The notes: generated from the letters alone by a model not told the origin. Counted from the stretch's first letter, positions 1 through 9,902 are shown. The stretch: 64,000 nt of DNA from Granulicella sp. L56 (GCF_009765835.1 NZ_LMUS01000001.1:1450513-1514512); one strand, 5' to 3'. Numbers and translations are program-made.

Positions 1-199
1 CCGCTTCTGCTTTATATGATTTCGGCAAGGTGAGTGCCAATAATAGCCCCAATCCAAGCCCAATCAGAGTGCATATATATAGAACGCGGCGTGCCCGCAA
101 TACTTTACGGACCGCGGCTATTAAATTCCACTCAACCTCATCGCCGCTGGCAGTTGTTGCCAGCGGCAGGGCGGACGATTCCGTTTCTTCAAGCTTCAT
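1..199 (-). CDS. Wzz-type chain-length determinant, N-terminal part
   Basis: This is the first 66 codons of a gene that continues beyond the left edge. The ATG at 199 opens a reading frame beginning MKLEETESSALPLA. It continues with EWNLIAAVRKVLRARR, then a hydrophobic stretch (LYICTLIGLGLGLLLALTL), then KSYKAEA. A cytoplasmic amphipathic segment, one membrane helix and the start of the periplasmic Y-x-A-x-A strand are how Wzz/polysaccharide co-polymerase proteins begin. The start lies 23 nt after the stop of the SLBB export gene on the same strand, so the two are probably cotranscribed. Members of this family set polymer length and contact the outer-membrane export channel. Only the N-terminus is visible, so a tyrosine-kinase fusion cannot be excluded. 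Confidence 0.72.
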   Translation of the reverse strand, partial: MKLEETESSALPLATTASGDEVEWNLIAAVRKVLRARRVLYICTLIGLGLGLLLALTLPKSYKAEA

Positions 200-222
200 T
201 GATTCGCCATTTACCAATCACG

Positions 223-2976
223 TTACTTCAGCAAATTAATTGCCGCGATCCCTATGCCAAACTGGCTGACAATTGTTCCAATATCAATCAGATTACGCAT
301 AATTGACATTCTTTGAAGCTGCGGCGGAATTACGATCGTATCCCCGGGAAAGATCGTAGCTTTCTTGATATTTCCGTATTGTTGACTGTAGACCGATCCG
401 TCTGCACGCAACACAAACGCATGTTTCATGTCTGCCTGCCGATCCGGCCCCCCGGCCTCGCGAAGATAGTCAATCGTGCGCTCTTCCCGCCTAAAGATGA
501 AGGCGTTCGCACTGTAGACTTCGCCTTCTACGCTGACGGTCGCGGGAACCTTAGGCACCACAAACTGGTCACCGTCCTCCAGCGCCAGGTCTGGAACGCT
601 GTCAATCCCACGACTATCCGGTTTCAATTGAAGCACGATCCTGCCGTCAGGGTGCGACCGCCTCAACTGTGCGATCGAGGTCTGGGCCGCCGATGCAGCG
701 GCAGTCGCTGCGGCGGCATCCTGCGCATTAACCGCTGATGCGTTCCCTGCCGCCGCTGCGGTTGCGGACTGCACTTCCAGCTGATCTGCATACTCATTGA
801 GTCGCTGTTGCTGGACTCGCCGCGTTGATTCCCTCGTAAATGCCGATGCATACAGATAAGCGTCTGGGGTAAATCCTCCCTCTCTCTCGAGCAACTGCCT
901 CAGAGTTTCTCCGGGCTTTACGCTATAGACGCCGGAGCTCACAAACTCCCCTTCCAAACGTACAAATCGGGTCTGCTCAGAGATCGGGACACGAATATCA
1001 GCGGTCGAGAAAATGGTCACGACATCGCCAGGGAGCAATTCGAGATTCTGCGACTGATTGCCATCCAGAATAACTCTGCCTAAATTAAATGGGAGGAGCG
1101 AAGTCTTCAAATTCTCCCCGTTCTGACGTTCAATCACTGCGTAGCTCCAGTCGATATCCGGAGCACTCAGAAGCACGTTCGTCTTAACGGGAAACCGGCC
1201 AACATTGCCGGTCAGAGCTGCTCCAACCGAATTTCCTCCAGTGCTCGTATCTGATGATCCCTGTGCCTGAGCCCCCATCTGCGGGGTGGTGGTGGAAGAT
1301 GATTGCCCTCCGGCAGGTGCAGGCTGATTTGGAGGGAAGTTGGATTGGCTCTGGAGAGAGCCATATTGATCGGCACTATATGGATCTTGTACGACACCGT
1401 ATTGCTCCGGCTCGGTTCCATATTGATTCTGATCGAGGCCAGCCTGATTTTGCGCTCCCTGAGATTGTTGCAGCCCTGTGCCATTCAAAGCCTGCGTGGT
1501 GGAGTCTTGCGTGGTCGAACCGTAGTAATTTTTGGGCTGTAGCACACCTCGAGCATTCCGCTCGGGCTCAGGTTCGTAGTTCATCGTCATGTGCCCGAGA
1601 TCATTTTTGTGCTGCCAGTAGCTCCGTGTAATCAGTGCATCTTTATTCGGGATCAGATCGCTCACCCGCATCCCGGGATGCCAGGCATATCGTCCAGGGT
1701 TCGCGACATTCCCGCGCAAAGTCACAGCATCTTTAAAGCGATCGACAATGGCGTTGACGGTAACGATGTCACCATCCTGCACCTGAAACGTGGAAGGCTG
1801 CGAGAGATTCACTTCCATAACGCTGCGTACCGCGTGGTCATAGATGCGCTCTACACGCGCCTGGGAATTCACTGCGATATTTGTTCGGCCGCCGGCCAAC
1901 TGAAGAACTTGCTCAATCGTTGTTTCATTCCGTAACTCATAAATCGCGGGATTATTAACACTGCCGACCACTGCAATCTGTTTGCCCGCAGGCGGAATGA
2001 AAATTACATCTCCTGATGCAAGCTGCACGTCATTGCTTTTATCACCTTGCAGCAATACGTCATAGAGATCGAAATGATCGATGGTTTTGCCACCGCGCTT
2101 GAGTTGAATGTCCCGCAAGCTTCCCTGAGGTTTCGGTCCACCCGCGTAAAACAGAGCGTTCAACAAGGTACTCAACGAGCCTACGGTGTAGCTACCGGGC
2201 ATGTTGGCTTCGCCTACCACGAATACCTGGATTGATCGCAACTGCCCCATATTTACATTCAGATCAAAGTTGCGGTAAACCCTAGCCAAATGGGAGCGCA
2301 AAAAGTCGGTCAAATGGTCAAAACGCACTCCCGCGACATGAATCGTACCCGCCCCAGGCAACGCGATCGATCCAGTTCGGTCTACGGTATATGAGCCCCT
2401 GAGACTGACCTGTCCCCATATCTGCAAGCGCAACTCATCTCCTGGTCCAACGACATAATCAGGAGTTACAGGCACGTCGCTCACCGGAGAAAATGTTGAA
2501 GGAAGGGCATTCAGGAAGGTCGACGCTCCAAAGATCGGCAGGGTTCGTCCGGTTGTGGCTGCCACCATTTGTTGGAACTCTGTCAGAGCGGGTTTTCGGC
2601 GCAGACCGAGGATGCGTTGCTGGTTCCTGACAGACTCCTGCTGAAGTCGCTGTGCCTGTGTCAGATTTTGGGTGGTCCCATTGGTTGACTGGCTGGTTGC
2701 ATCACTATTAGGAGATGTTGTGGAGGATGTCGCGCCAGCATAGGACCCACCCGCCGGAACAGTGGGAGGAAAGGCTTGCGGCAGGAGATCGGGTGTCTGC
2801 CCTTGGTCCGTATACAGACCCTGCTGCTGGCCAACAGCAAGACGAGCTCCAATACCTGAGGAGAGAAGACCGAGAATCAGGAGGCTGATGGGCCAGCGGC
2901 CAATTTTGTTAGAAGAATAATTCGCAAATGCTGTTTTCACGCCTGTAAGGTTTTCATCTTTCTCGTCTTTGCTCAT
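223..2976 (-). CDS. Wza-like SLBB polysaccharide export protein, oversized
   Basis: Outer-membrane export protein for capsular or exopolysaccharide. The N-terminus has a hydrophobic segment (WPISLLILGLLSSGIGARLA), then an S/T/Q-rich linker. A Poly_export domain follows at about residues 175-250 (PDYVVGPGDELRLQIWG). Successive SLBB repeats begin near 255 (VFVVGEANMPGSYTVG), 340, 425, 690 and 830 (VSVEGEVYSANAF). A Q/S/G-rich low-complexity stretch sits at about 490-620, and the C-terminus is hydrophobic. At over 900 residues it is far longer than classical Wza (about 380) but resembles the large multi-SLBB exporters of acidobacteria and Burkholderia. The ATG at 2976 (MSKDEKDEN) is chosen. A GTG at 2991 in the same frame is possible; neither has a clear ribosome binding site. 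The Wzz-type gene follows on the same strand. Confidence 0.85.
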   Translation of the reverse strand: MSKDEKDENLTGVKTAFANYSSNKIGRWPISLLILGLLSSGIGARLAVGQQQGLYTDQGQTPDLLPQAFPPTVPAGGSYAGATSSTTSPNSDATSQSTNGTTQNLTQAQRLQQESVRNQQRILGLRRKPALTEFQQMVAATTGRTLPIFGASTFLNALPSTFSPVSDVPVTPDYVVGPGDELRLQIWGQVSLRGSYTVDRTGSIALPGAGTIHVAGVRFDHLTDFLRSHLARVYRNFDLNVNMGQLRSIQVFVVGEANMPGSYTVGSLSTLLNALFYAGGPKPQGSLRDIQLKRGGKTIDHFDLYDVLLQGDKSNDVQLASGDVIFIPPAGKQIAVVGSVNNPAIYELRNETTIEQVLQLAGGRTNIAVNSQARVERIYDHAVRSVMEVNLSQPSTFQVQDGDIVTVNAIVDRFKDAVTLRGNVANPGRYAWHPGMRVSDLIPNKDALITRSYWQHKNDLGHMTMNYEPEPERNARGVLQPKNYYGSTTQDSTTQALNGTGLQQSQGAQNQAGLDQNQYGTEPEQYGVVQDPYSADQYGSLQSQSNFPPNQPAPAGGQSSSTTTPQMGAQAQGSSDTSTGGNSVGAALTGNVGRFPVKTNVLLSAPDIDWSYAVIERQNGENLKTSLLPFNLGRVILDGNQSQNLELLPGDVVTIFSTADIRVPISEQTRFVRLEGEFVSSGVYSVKPGETLRQLLEREGGFTPDAYLYASAFTRESTRRVQQQRLNEYADQLEVQSATAAAAGNASAVNAQDAAAATAAASAAQTSIAQLRRSHPDGRIVLQLKPDSRGIDSVPDLALEDGDQFVVPKVPATVSVEGEVYSANAFIFRREERTIDYLREAGGPDRQADMKHAFVLRADGSVYSQQYGNIKKATIFPGDTIVIPPQLQRMSIMRNLIDIGTIVSQFGIGIAAINLLK

Positions 2977-3291
2977 AGGAAACTGAAACACTCTGTGGCC
3001 GATCTACAAATCTCACTACAGCTTACCGGACTTTGTGCCAATTTGCCGAAAATTGGGCCACAGCCTCTTGCTCACGAACCCCAATGGACGCTTTGTAAAT
3101 GTGTAGACGTGAAATGAGGCCAAATCGCTCAAAGGGCCAAACTGAAGATTTTCAGGTTCTCCCAGATTCTCTATGGAAAATCGCCTCTTCACTATTAGAG
3201 TAGAGGCCCAGTGAAAGCTGACGGGCATTTCCTTATGTGCAGAACCCCCGCCCATGAAAACCATGAGCGGGGGTTCTGGATATTCAGTCAC
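2977..3291. other. Intergenic stretch upstream of the SLBB exporter
   Basis: About 315 bp between the exporter start and the receptor stop. It holds the receptor's terminator-like hairpin and presumably the exporter promoter. A 91-codon minus-strand frame runs through it but overlaps the hairpin, has no family features and no ribosome binding site, so I do not call it a gene. Confidence 0.5.
3241..3277 (-). terminator. Strong hairpin after the first TonB-dependent receptor
   Basis: A perfect 11-bp inverted repeat, AGAACCCCCGC at 3241-3251 and GCGGGGGTTCT at 3267-3277, encloses a 15-nt loop that itself contains CATG repeats. It starts 15 nt beyond the stop of the receptor gene. There is no long U-tract on the minus strand, so it may be a weak terminator or a 3'-end stabiliser. 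Confidence 0.6.
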
Positions 3292-6200
3292 TTAGAACAA
3301 GAGCCGCAATCCGACCTGGATATTTCTCGGGTTGCTGGTTGACTTTCCTGTCACCTGCCCAAACTGGCTTGAGGTTGGAGTCAGATTCGGACCCGACCAA
3401 TTTGGATGATTGATGAAGTTGTAAGCATCAGCATTGAACTCCACGCCGGCTCTCTGGGTGATCGGGAACTTCTTTTTCATGGACAAGTTCCAATTCTGGA
3501 ACCCAGGCTGATAAATTGAGTCGCGCACACCTTTCTGAAGATTGAAGGTGCCTGCGGGTGGCGGCGTAAAGATTGACGAACCATCCGGATTGGTTGTGGC
3601 AAAGTACTGCCCTTTATTGCCAGCATAGCCAGCAAATTGCTTAAGGATTCTTGGAGTTCCATTCATTAGATAGAACTGCCCTTCTGATCCGCACCCGAAG
3701 CTGCCGACCTCCCCGACACCAGCAGAGTCGTTATTCGTTCCGATTCCGCAGGGCGTGCCTGTCTGGAATTGAGCATTTCCGCTCAACTGCCAACCGCCGA
3801 GCAGTTTGCCCGCAAGCACATTCTGATTTGCAAAGAATGGCAACGCGTAGAGATAGTTAACAACTGCATCATGCCGGGTATCGTACTCCGACGGACCCCA
3901 GAGATTGCTGGTGTTGTAGGAGTCCGGAACGATGTCCCTATAGTTGGAACTGTCATCCATGCTCTTTGCAAAGGTATAACTAAAGCCGACCATGAGACCG
4001 TGCGTGAAACGGCGGTTCCATGAGACCTGAAGCGAGTTGTAGTTTGACTTACCATCGCTCTTCTCCTGCTGGATCGCCGCAAAACCAAGATAGGGCCGGA
4101 GATAGTTCACATTCTTTCCCGGGTTCGCCTGCAAAGCGCCAACGGTCGGCTGGTTGATATCGAAAGTCCTCCAGTTGTGAAGACCACGACCTCCGACATA
4201 GGCGATTGACATTGTCGAGCTGAATGGAAGTTCCTGCTGGACCGTAAGGTTCCAGTTCCACCTCACTGGCGACTTCAAATGTTGATCCAACGTTGTAACC
4301 GTCAGGGGCGGAGCAAGGGTTGGGTTCAAAGCAGCCCCTGGATTGTCAACCAACCCAGTCAGATTGCCTGGTGCGGCAGCGACTGTGACAAACGGCTGGA
4401 AGGGAGGATTGCCGCCGGGAAAGATATTATCCAGCAGTCCCATGCGCGTGGCAAATTCTCCTGCCCCACCGCGAAACACAGTTCCCGGGTTTGGCTGATA
4501 AGCAAAACCGATACGCGGCTGAAATGTATTTTCGACGTCGACATATCCCTTTCGCAATTTAGGAGCAAAAAGACCGGTGCACGGGCCACCGTCGCACGCG
4601 TTCGGATTAATGCTGCTACCAGCCACATAGTGCTTAGCGGCGGAGCTTGGGAATTCGCTGTATCCCGGAATCACAACACCGTTATAAGGATCTCCCGTGC
4701 CCAACGTTACATTGCCCGTGGATGGATTTACCTGCGGCACCTTGGTCGGATCGAACGAAGCGGGATCGAAGTATGCTGCATTCGCCCACGCCGCGGTATA
4801 AGGCATGCTTGTTGTCTCACGCAGGCCATAATCGATATGCAGCTTTGGAGTGATCTTCCATGAATCCTGCGCGAATACCTCATACATATGGCCGCGCCAT
4901 ACGGTATAGGATTTTGGACCGATTTCTGTATAGCTGTCCGCCAATCCAACCGCCAGATTGGCCAGACCTACTCCAGTCGTACCACCCAATCCAGTTCTGG
5001 TATCCGTGAAAACGAATGACCCGTTCTGGTTATTGGCGCCACCTGGAACAGTGGACACATTAATCTGATCGTTGTCGTTCTCGCCCGAGTCCTGGAAGAA
5101 ACCGCCAAACTTGATGGTGTGGTTTCCCCATACCTTTGTCATACTGTCCGAAGCTGTAAAGATCGGGCCTGAAGACCTGGAAGGATAAGGCCCTCCCGCC
5201 AGACCATAAAAATTAGGAACCGTGACAGTAGGAATCTTTTGTGGGGCTGCCTTGTTGCCGGGAATGATGTATGGGAAATTAATTCCCAAAGTATCCCGAT
5301 GAAAACCCGCGAGCGCCGTATTCACTGGAATGTAGACGTTATCGAGACTGTAAGTCGCGCGCGCCTCATTGATAAGAGTAGGTTTGATCGTCCATGTCCA
5401 AGCCAGCACATTGGTCTGGTTCGGTCGAATGAAGTACTTACCTGTCAGACCTGATCCCTGATCAAATGGCTGATATTCGTTGTAGGTAGCGTTCTGACGG
5501 CGCAGCTCAAGATGGTTGTTTTCATTCAACAACCAGTCCACATTGATGATTTGCTTTCTCTGGTTAATCGGGTGCGCCGCTTGAGCAATCCAATTGGTGC
5601 TATTGCCCGTCTCCTGTTGATATCCAGGCGTGGGGGCAGGATAGGCGTCAATAATTGCCATGCCATTGGGGCTCAGGCCGCCCGGAATGACATTTCCCGG
5701 ATATTGCACACAACTTGAAGCACCATTAACCGGGCATGTGGAAGGCTCATAGATCTTCGTGGCCCCCTTGTACCAGACATTGCCAGGAACCAGTAACTCA
5801 CTAAAATCTCCAGTACGCATTCTGTCGGTGGGTACGGCTTGCGTTTGAGTGTCGGAAAAGCGATATCGAAGCCAGTCTTCATTGACGAACCAGAACAGCT
5901 TTTCCCGCAGCCGGTCCGTCACATGGAATCCTGGGATCCAGACCGGGCCGCCCACGGCAAAGCCGAAGTTGTTGTACACGAAAGGCGATGCAAATTTTGT
6001 CGTCGAGCTCTGGTTTCGCGTCCAGGTATTGGCATTCATGGCCGAGTTTCGCAGGTACTCGTAGACGGAGCCGTGAAAGTCTTTGGTGCCGCTCTTGGTC
6101 ACAAGGCGCACCTGACCACCAGCCGCACTTCCATACTCGGCCTGGTAGTCCGTCGTTAGAACCTGCATCTCTTCCGTGGCGTCTACACTGGCGACACCGA

Positions 6201-6846
6201 TGATCGCGCCGTTGGCACGGGTGCGGACGGCAGGGGCTCCGTCAAACGTAACCATCGTGTCATTCACGCGCGACCCATTGATCTGAAAAGGTACTCCGCC
6301 GCCAACCCCGAAATTGAAGTCACCCAGGGTGCTTCCACTGCGAACTCCGGGAAGCAGCGATCCCATATAGAGCGGATTGCGCCCGTTCAATTGTTGATCG
6401 CGGATCTGTTGCCCTGTAACTTCGCTCTGCACCGATCCGGATTCTGTCTGCAAGACAGAAGCGGTGGCGGTCACTTCGACTGTCTGGGTTATTGAGCCCA
6501 GAGAAAGATCTCCATCGAGGGAGAGCGTGGTGTTTGAACTTAGTTTGTTGTGGACGCTGCTAAATTTCTTGAACCCATTTGCCTCGGCGGTCATGCTGTA
6601 GTTAGCTGGCCGTAAATTGGTGACTGTGTAGTGACCTTGCGCGTCTGAACTCACCGTGTGAGATTCGTTGGTTCCTTCGTTGGCGATGGTAACTTTCGCA
6701 TTCGGGACCACAGCTCCCGACTGATCTCTCACAAATCCGCCAATCGTTCCGACGTCGGACTGTCCGAAAGCCGTAAGAGAGAGAATAAGAAAGATCGATA
6801 CGGCGCTGCAAAGACACAAAACGCTCTTGCATTTGGCTGTAAGCAT
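3292..6846 (-). CDS. Oar-like TonB-dependent receptor (first copy)
   Basis: A very large outer-membrane protein of 1184 residues with an N-terminal signal peptide (VLCLCSAVSIFLILSLTAFGQ). A carboxypeptidase-regulatory-like domain covers about residues 33-105 (GTIGGFVRDQSGAVVPNAKV). A plug region at about 120-250 (QLNGRNPLYMGSLLPGVRSG) precedes a beta-barrel ending in ...VGLRLLF with a terminal aromatic residue. This is the typical architecture of the Oar family, which is strongly expanded in acidobacteria and presumed to import oligosaccharides or peptides. The ATG at 6846 has AAAGGAG about 8 nt upstream. It is divergent from a LacI-type regulator, which suggests a sugar substrate under that repressor, but the substrate cannot be read from the sequence. 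Confidence 0.9.
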   Translation of the reverse strand: MLTAKCKSVLCLCSAVSIFLILSLTAFGQSDVGTIGGFVRDQSGAVVPNAKVTIANEGTNESHTVSSDAQGHYTVTNLRPANYSMTAEANGFKKFSSVHNKLSSNTTLSLDGDLSLGSITQTVEVTATASVLQTESGSVQSEVTGQQIRDQQLNGRNPLYMGSLLPGVRSGSTLGDFNFGVGGGVPFQINGSRVNDTMVTFDGAPAVRTRANGAIIGVASVDATEEMQVLTTDYQAEYGSAAGGQVRLVTKSGTKDFHGSVYEYLRNSAMNANTWTRNQSSTTKFASPFVYNNFGFAVGGPVWIPGFHVTDRLREKLFWFVNEDWLRYRFSDTQTQAVPTDRMRTGDFSELLVPGNVWYKGATKIYEPSTCPVNGASSCVQYPGNVIPGGLSPNGMAIIDAYPAPTPGYQQETGNSTNWIAQAAHPINQRKQIINVDWLLNENNHLELRRQNATYNEYQPFDQGSGLTGKYFIRPNQTNVLAWTWTIKPTLINEARATYSLDNVYIPVNTALAGFHRDTLGINFPYIIPGNKAAPQKIPTVTVPNFYGLAGGPYPSRSSGPIFTASDSMTKVWGNHTIKFGGFFQDSGENDNDQINVSTVPGGANNQNGSFVFTDTRTGLGGTTGVGLANLAVGLADSYTEIGPKSYTVWRGHMYEVFAQDSWKITPKLHIDYGLRETTSMPYTAAWANAAYFDPASFDPTKVPQVNPSTGNVTLGTGDPYNGVVIPGYSEFPSSAAKHYVAGSSINPNACDGGPCTGLFAPKLRKGYVDVENTFQPRIGFAYQPNPGTVFRGGAGEFATRMGLLDNIFPGGNPPFQPFVTVAAAPGNLTGLVDNPGAALNPTLAPPLTVTTLDQHLKSPVRWNWNLTVQQELPFSSTMSIAYVGGRGLHNWRTFDINQPTVGALQANPGKNVNYLRPYLGFAAIQQEKSDGKSNYNSLQVSWNRRFTHGLMVGFSYTFAKSMDDSSNYRDIVPDSYNTSNLWGPSEYDTRHDAVVNYLYALPFFANQNVLAGKLLGGWQLSGNAQFQTGTPCGIGTNNDSAGVGEVGSFGCGSEGQFYLMNGTPRILKQFAGYAGNKGQYFATTNPDGSSIFTPPPAGTFNLQKGVRDSIYQPGFQNWNLSMKKKFPITQRAGVEFNADAYNFINHPNWSGPNLTPTSSQFGQVTGKSTSNPRNIQVGLRLLF

Positions 6847-7041
6847 CTGGACTCCTTTAAAGTTAGGACCGTGTATCTTTCGACTTTTGACTTACGCGTG
6901 ATTGCGCTATCACATCGCGGAACAGATTTACGCCTTCCAATTTTTCCTGTCAATAAAAAAATGCTATGACTGAACTATATTGAGACTGAGTATTGTGAAT
7001 GATGTGTTAGCCCTCTCATAAAACACGGTCAAAAGGTGCAT
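6847..7041. promoter_or_regulatory. Divergent promoter region, receptor / LacI regulator
   Basis: 195 bp separating two divergent genes. The octamer ACACGGTC occurs once in each leader in the direction of transcription: 6867-6874 on the minus strand, 19 nt before the receptor ATG region, and 7023-7030 on the plus strand, just before the regulator's ribosome binding site. No classical LacI palindrome was recognised. Confidence 0.4.
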
Positions 7042-8061
7042 GTGCGCAAGCTACTACCAAAGAAGAAAGCGACACTGGAAGATGTGGCGCGGGCTGCCGG
7101 TGTAGGCCCCATGACAGTCTCCCGTACAATCAACGGCCACCCTTACGTGGCAAACGAAACGGCAAAAAGAGTTCGTGCGGCTATCCACCAATTGGACTAC
7201 CGCCCAAATCACGCCGCCCGTATCTTGACCGGACAGCTCTCAAAGGCAATCGGTCTCATCGTCCCCGATCTGTCAGATCCCTTTTTCTCTGTCGTCAGCC
7301 ACGCCGTCCAGGAAGCCGCCCGCGAGGCTGGTTACCTGGCATGGCTGGCAGCCTCGAATGGCGATCCGGCCATTGAGGAAGCTCAGATCGAGCAAATGAC
7401 ACATCATCCTGTGGATGGAATTTTGCTTGTTCCGGCGGACAGCCAGAGCAAATATCTAAAGACCCTGGCCTCCGGATCGACGCCCCTTGTCACGATCGAT
7501 CGCCCCATCGAAGGAGCCGTGACGGATTCGGTTGAGGTTGAAAACCGGGCTGGCGCACGAATGGCAGTGGAACATCTCATTAGCCATGGCTGCAAAAAGA
7601 TCACCTGCATGGTCATGAACTCTCACTTACAGCCTGTCAGGCAACGCGTTGCGGGGTACGAGGAGTGCATGAGACACGCAAACCTTCCTCGTCGAAAAAT
7701 AACGCTATCGGATGAGGCCACCGCTCAAAAGGTCCTGGCGACTCTGTTCGATTCCCCCGATCGCCCTGAAGCATTGTTCACCGCAAATAACGCATGCACC
7801 ATCTGCGTTATCAAAACGCTCAGGATCTTAGGCATCAAGGTCCCCAAAGACATACTCCTGGTTGGCTTTGATGATGTCGATTTCTACACACTGCTCAATC
7901 CTCCCGTGACCACAATTCGCCAACCTGCCGCCGAGCTCGGACGCACCTCCGCCCGGCTCCTTCTGCAAAAGATCAGGAGCACGTCTTCTACCTCCAGCGC
8001 CAGAACTGTTCTTCCGGTCACGTTGATGGTTCGCGAGTCTTGCGGATGTCACAAAAAATAA
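7042..8061 (+). CDS. LacI-family transcriptional regulator
   Basis: DNA-binding repressor with the canonical LacI helix-turn-helix near the N-terminus (TLEDVARAAGVGPMTVSRTI, then hinge residues LDYRPNHAARILTG). A full type-1 periplasmic-binding-like sensor domain follows (IGLIVPDLSDPFFSVVSHAV to ILLVGFDDVDFYTLLNPP and TTIRQPAAELGRTSARLLL). The length of about 340 residues is normal. The GTG at 7042 is preferred because AAAAGG ends 5 nt upstream; an in-frame GTG at 7036 overlaps that ribosome binding site. It probably controls the divergent receptor gene in response to a sugar. The effector is not identifiable from the sequence. Confidence 0.9.
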   Translation: MRKLLPKKKATLEDVARAAGVGPMTVSRTINGHPYVANETAKRVRAAIHQLDYRPNHAARILTGQLSKAIGLIVPDLSDPFFSVVSHAVQEAAREAGYLAWLAASNGDPAIEEAQIEQMTHHPVDGILLVPADSQSKYLKTLASGSTPLVTIDRPIEGAVTDSVEVENRAGARMAVEHLISHGCKKITCMVMNSHLQPVRQRVAGYEECMRHANLPRRKITLSDEATAQKVLATLFDSPDRPEALFTANNACTICVIKTLRILGIKVPKDILLVGFDDVDFYTLLNPPVTTIRQPAAELGRTSARLLLQKIRSTSSTSSARTVLPVTLMVRESCGCHKK

Positions 8062-8084
8062 CGCCGGGTTCGCAGGAAAGATTC

Positions 8085-8127
8085 CGCATATCAGTTCATC
8101 AACTGGTCGTCTACAAACTGATATGCG
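8085..8127 (+). terminator. Hairpin downstream of the LacI regulator
   Basis: A perfect 12-bp inverted repeat, CGCATATCAGTT at 8085-8096 and AACTGATATGCG at 8116-8127, with a 19-nt loop, begins 23 nt after the regulator stop codon. No U-tract follows, so it may act as a 3' stabiliser or a factor-assisted terminator. Confidence 0.45.
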
Positions 8128-8241
8128 AGACTAAAGAGGCACCGCACCACCAGGAGTGGTACCAGAACCTCACCCTGCTATCCGGCGCGGAAACCAAAGC
8201 CTAACTTGGACTTCGATTTCCATTCCACCTCCCGTTTAGTC

Positions 8242-8317
<76 letters not shown>

Positions 8318-8427
8318 TTACGACTGACAAAAGCATGGGGACCGATTACTGTTTGACCGTGAAGCAGAAACTCAAATTCCTTACTCATCAAGCGTTTTTC
8401 CACGTCTAAATTGGGACCCGCGAGCGT

Positions 8428-9798
8428 TTAGCCGCCTGCACTCAGCAGGATTCGCAGGTCGCGGAGATTATTGCCAGTTGCCCCCGTCGAGATCGTTGCT
8501 CCCATACGTTCCAAAAAGCTATAAGAGTCGAACTCCTGTAATGATTTCGCCGCATCTCTTACATCCCCTCTTACATTCCCGGACACGCCATGCAGCGTTT
8601 GCTCATCCACAACACCCCCTGCCGCCGGGCTGTTGCCATCGATTCCATCCGATCCTGCTGAGAGAACGACCGTCGAAGCGTCTGCAGCCTCCAGCAGGGT
8701 TGCCGCATAGAGGCTGAAGTGCTGGTTACGTCCGCCTAAACCGAATGAGCCTCGTTTCGTTCCACTGGGCAGCTTTACCGTCACTTCGCCAGAAGAGATC
8801 AGGCAGACTCGTAGATAAATGCTCCTCAGACTGCGAATGCGGTCGATCAGATATTCCGCCGCTTTGCGATAGTCCCAATCGTCGCAGGTGTTGTCTATCA
8901 CAACGTGAAATCCTAGTTCCTCCGCTCGTATCCGCGCGGCCTCAGCCAGATGGTCGGAGGTCAGCAGGGTGATTGCCCTTGCGGTGAAGCTTTCAGGCTT
9001 GGGAGTCTCTGAAAGATCCGGACGATCAAAAAATTGCCGTACGGAACGAGGGAACCGGCTTTGCAAGTCATATCGAGCCAGAATCTCGCGGCACTGCTTG
9101 ATGGTCGAGGTATCATGCAGAGTCGGGCCCGAGGCGAGAGCGTCGAGATGTTCAGGAGGAACATCTGAAATAAACAATGAGAGGCTTGCGATTCCGCGTG
9201 CCGCCAGGGCAAGGCGCCCCCCCTTGACTGCCGAGAAATGCTTGCGAAGGCAGTTGATCTCCGCGATGGAGGCCCCGCTGTGAACAAGCTCGCGATAGAA
9301 GCTTTTTATGTCCTCCAGGGAGATAGAAGAGTCGAGGGGAAGCTCCATCATGGCGGAGCCGCCACCGCTGATGAGGAAGAGAACCAAGGTCTCGGAAGCG
9401 GTAGCTTCGTCCTTCCGCAGATCGTGCAGCATCTGGAGCGCAGCCTGTGCTCCAGCCTGTGAGGCTTCATTCGGCAGCGGATGGCCGCCTTGAAAGAACT
9501 GGAAGCCCGGCGGTAGAGTTGGTGGTTGTTCACCGGCAACCAGCACGCCAGATACGTCGTATTGGAACCATGGCTCCAGGCAGGTCAGCAGCGCGGTCAG
9601 CATGGCGATAGAAGCCTTGCCGACGGAGATAACTCGAATGTGCTTTAGATGATCGAGTTCAATTGGCTCAATCCCCTGGACGAGAAGTTTGCGGTTACCT
9701 TTTTCATTGCGGACATGGATAGCTTTCGCAAAAGCACGCTCGATGCTACAGTCCGCTACCGATTGCTGAAAGATGCTCTGAGCTACGTCTCGCAACAT
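8428..9798 (-). CDS. Glycerate 2-kinase (GckA/TtuD, MOFRL family)
   Basis: Phosphorylates D-glycerate to 2-phosphoglycerate, feeding lower glycolysis. The DUF4147 N-terminal domain shows VISVGKASIAM, LISGGGSAMMELP and KHFSAVKGGRLA. It is followed by SDVPPEHLDALASGPT and a C-terminal MOFRL domain (AGSDGIDGNSPAAGGVVD). The length of about 456 residues fits the family. The ATG at 9798 (MLRDVAQSIFQQS) is chosen because AAGGTG lies 9 nt upstream and family members start here; an in-frame ATG at 9882 would add 28 unlikely residues. It lies 104 nt downstream of hemL on the same strand. Confidence 0.88.
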   Translation of the reverse strand: MLRDVAQSIFQQSVADCSIERAFAKAIHVRNEKGNRKLLVQGIEPIELDHLKHIRVISVGKASIAMLTALLTCLEPWFQYDVSGVLVAGEQPPTLPPGFQFFQGGHPLPNEASQAGAQAALQMLHDLRKDEATASETLVLFLISGGGSAMMELPLDSSISLEDIKSFYRELVHSGASIAEINCLRKHFSAVKGGRLALAARGIASLSLFISDVPPEHLDALASGPTLHDTSTIKQCREILARYDLQSRFPRSVRQFFDRPDLSETPKPESFTARAITLLTSDHLAEAARIRAEELGFHVVIDNTCDDWDYRKAAEYLIDRIRSLRSIYLRVCLISSGEVTVKLPSGTKRGSFGLGGRNQHFSLYAATLLEAADASTVVLSAGSDGIDGNSPAAGGVVDEQTLHGVSGNVRGDVRDAAKSLQEFDSYSFLERMGATISTGATGNNLRDLRILLSAGG

Positions 9799-9902
9799 AG
9801 AGGTCGTCACCTTAGAAAGCTCCCTGAAACCTATGAGAACATCTGCTCGACTCCAAATAGGCCCTGGGGGATGACCCAACATACTCTGTTCGCAGCCTCT
9901 AG

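Noticed and set aside
3016..3291. 91-codon minus-strand frame after the first receptor
   Set aside because: It runs through the strong hairpin, lacks a ribosome binding site and has no protein-like pattern.
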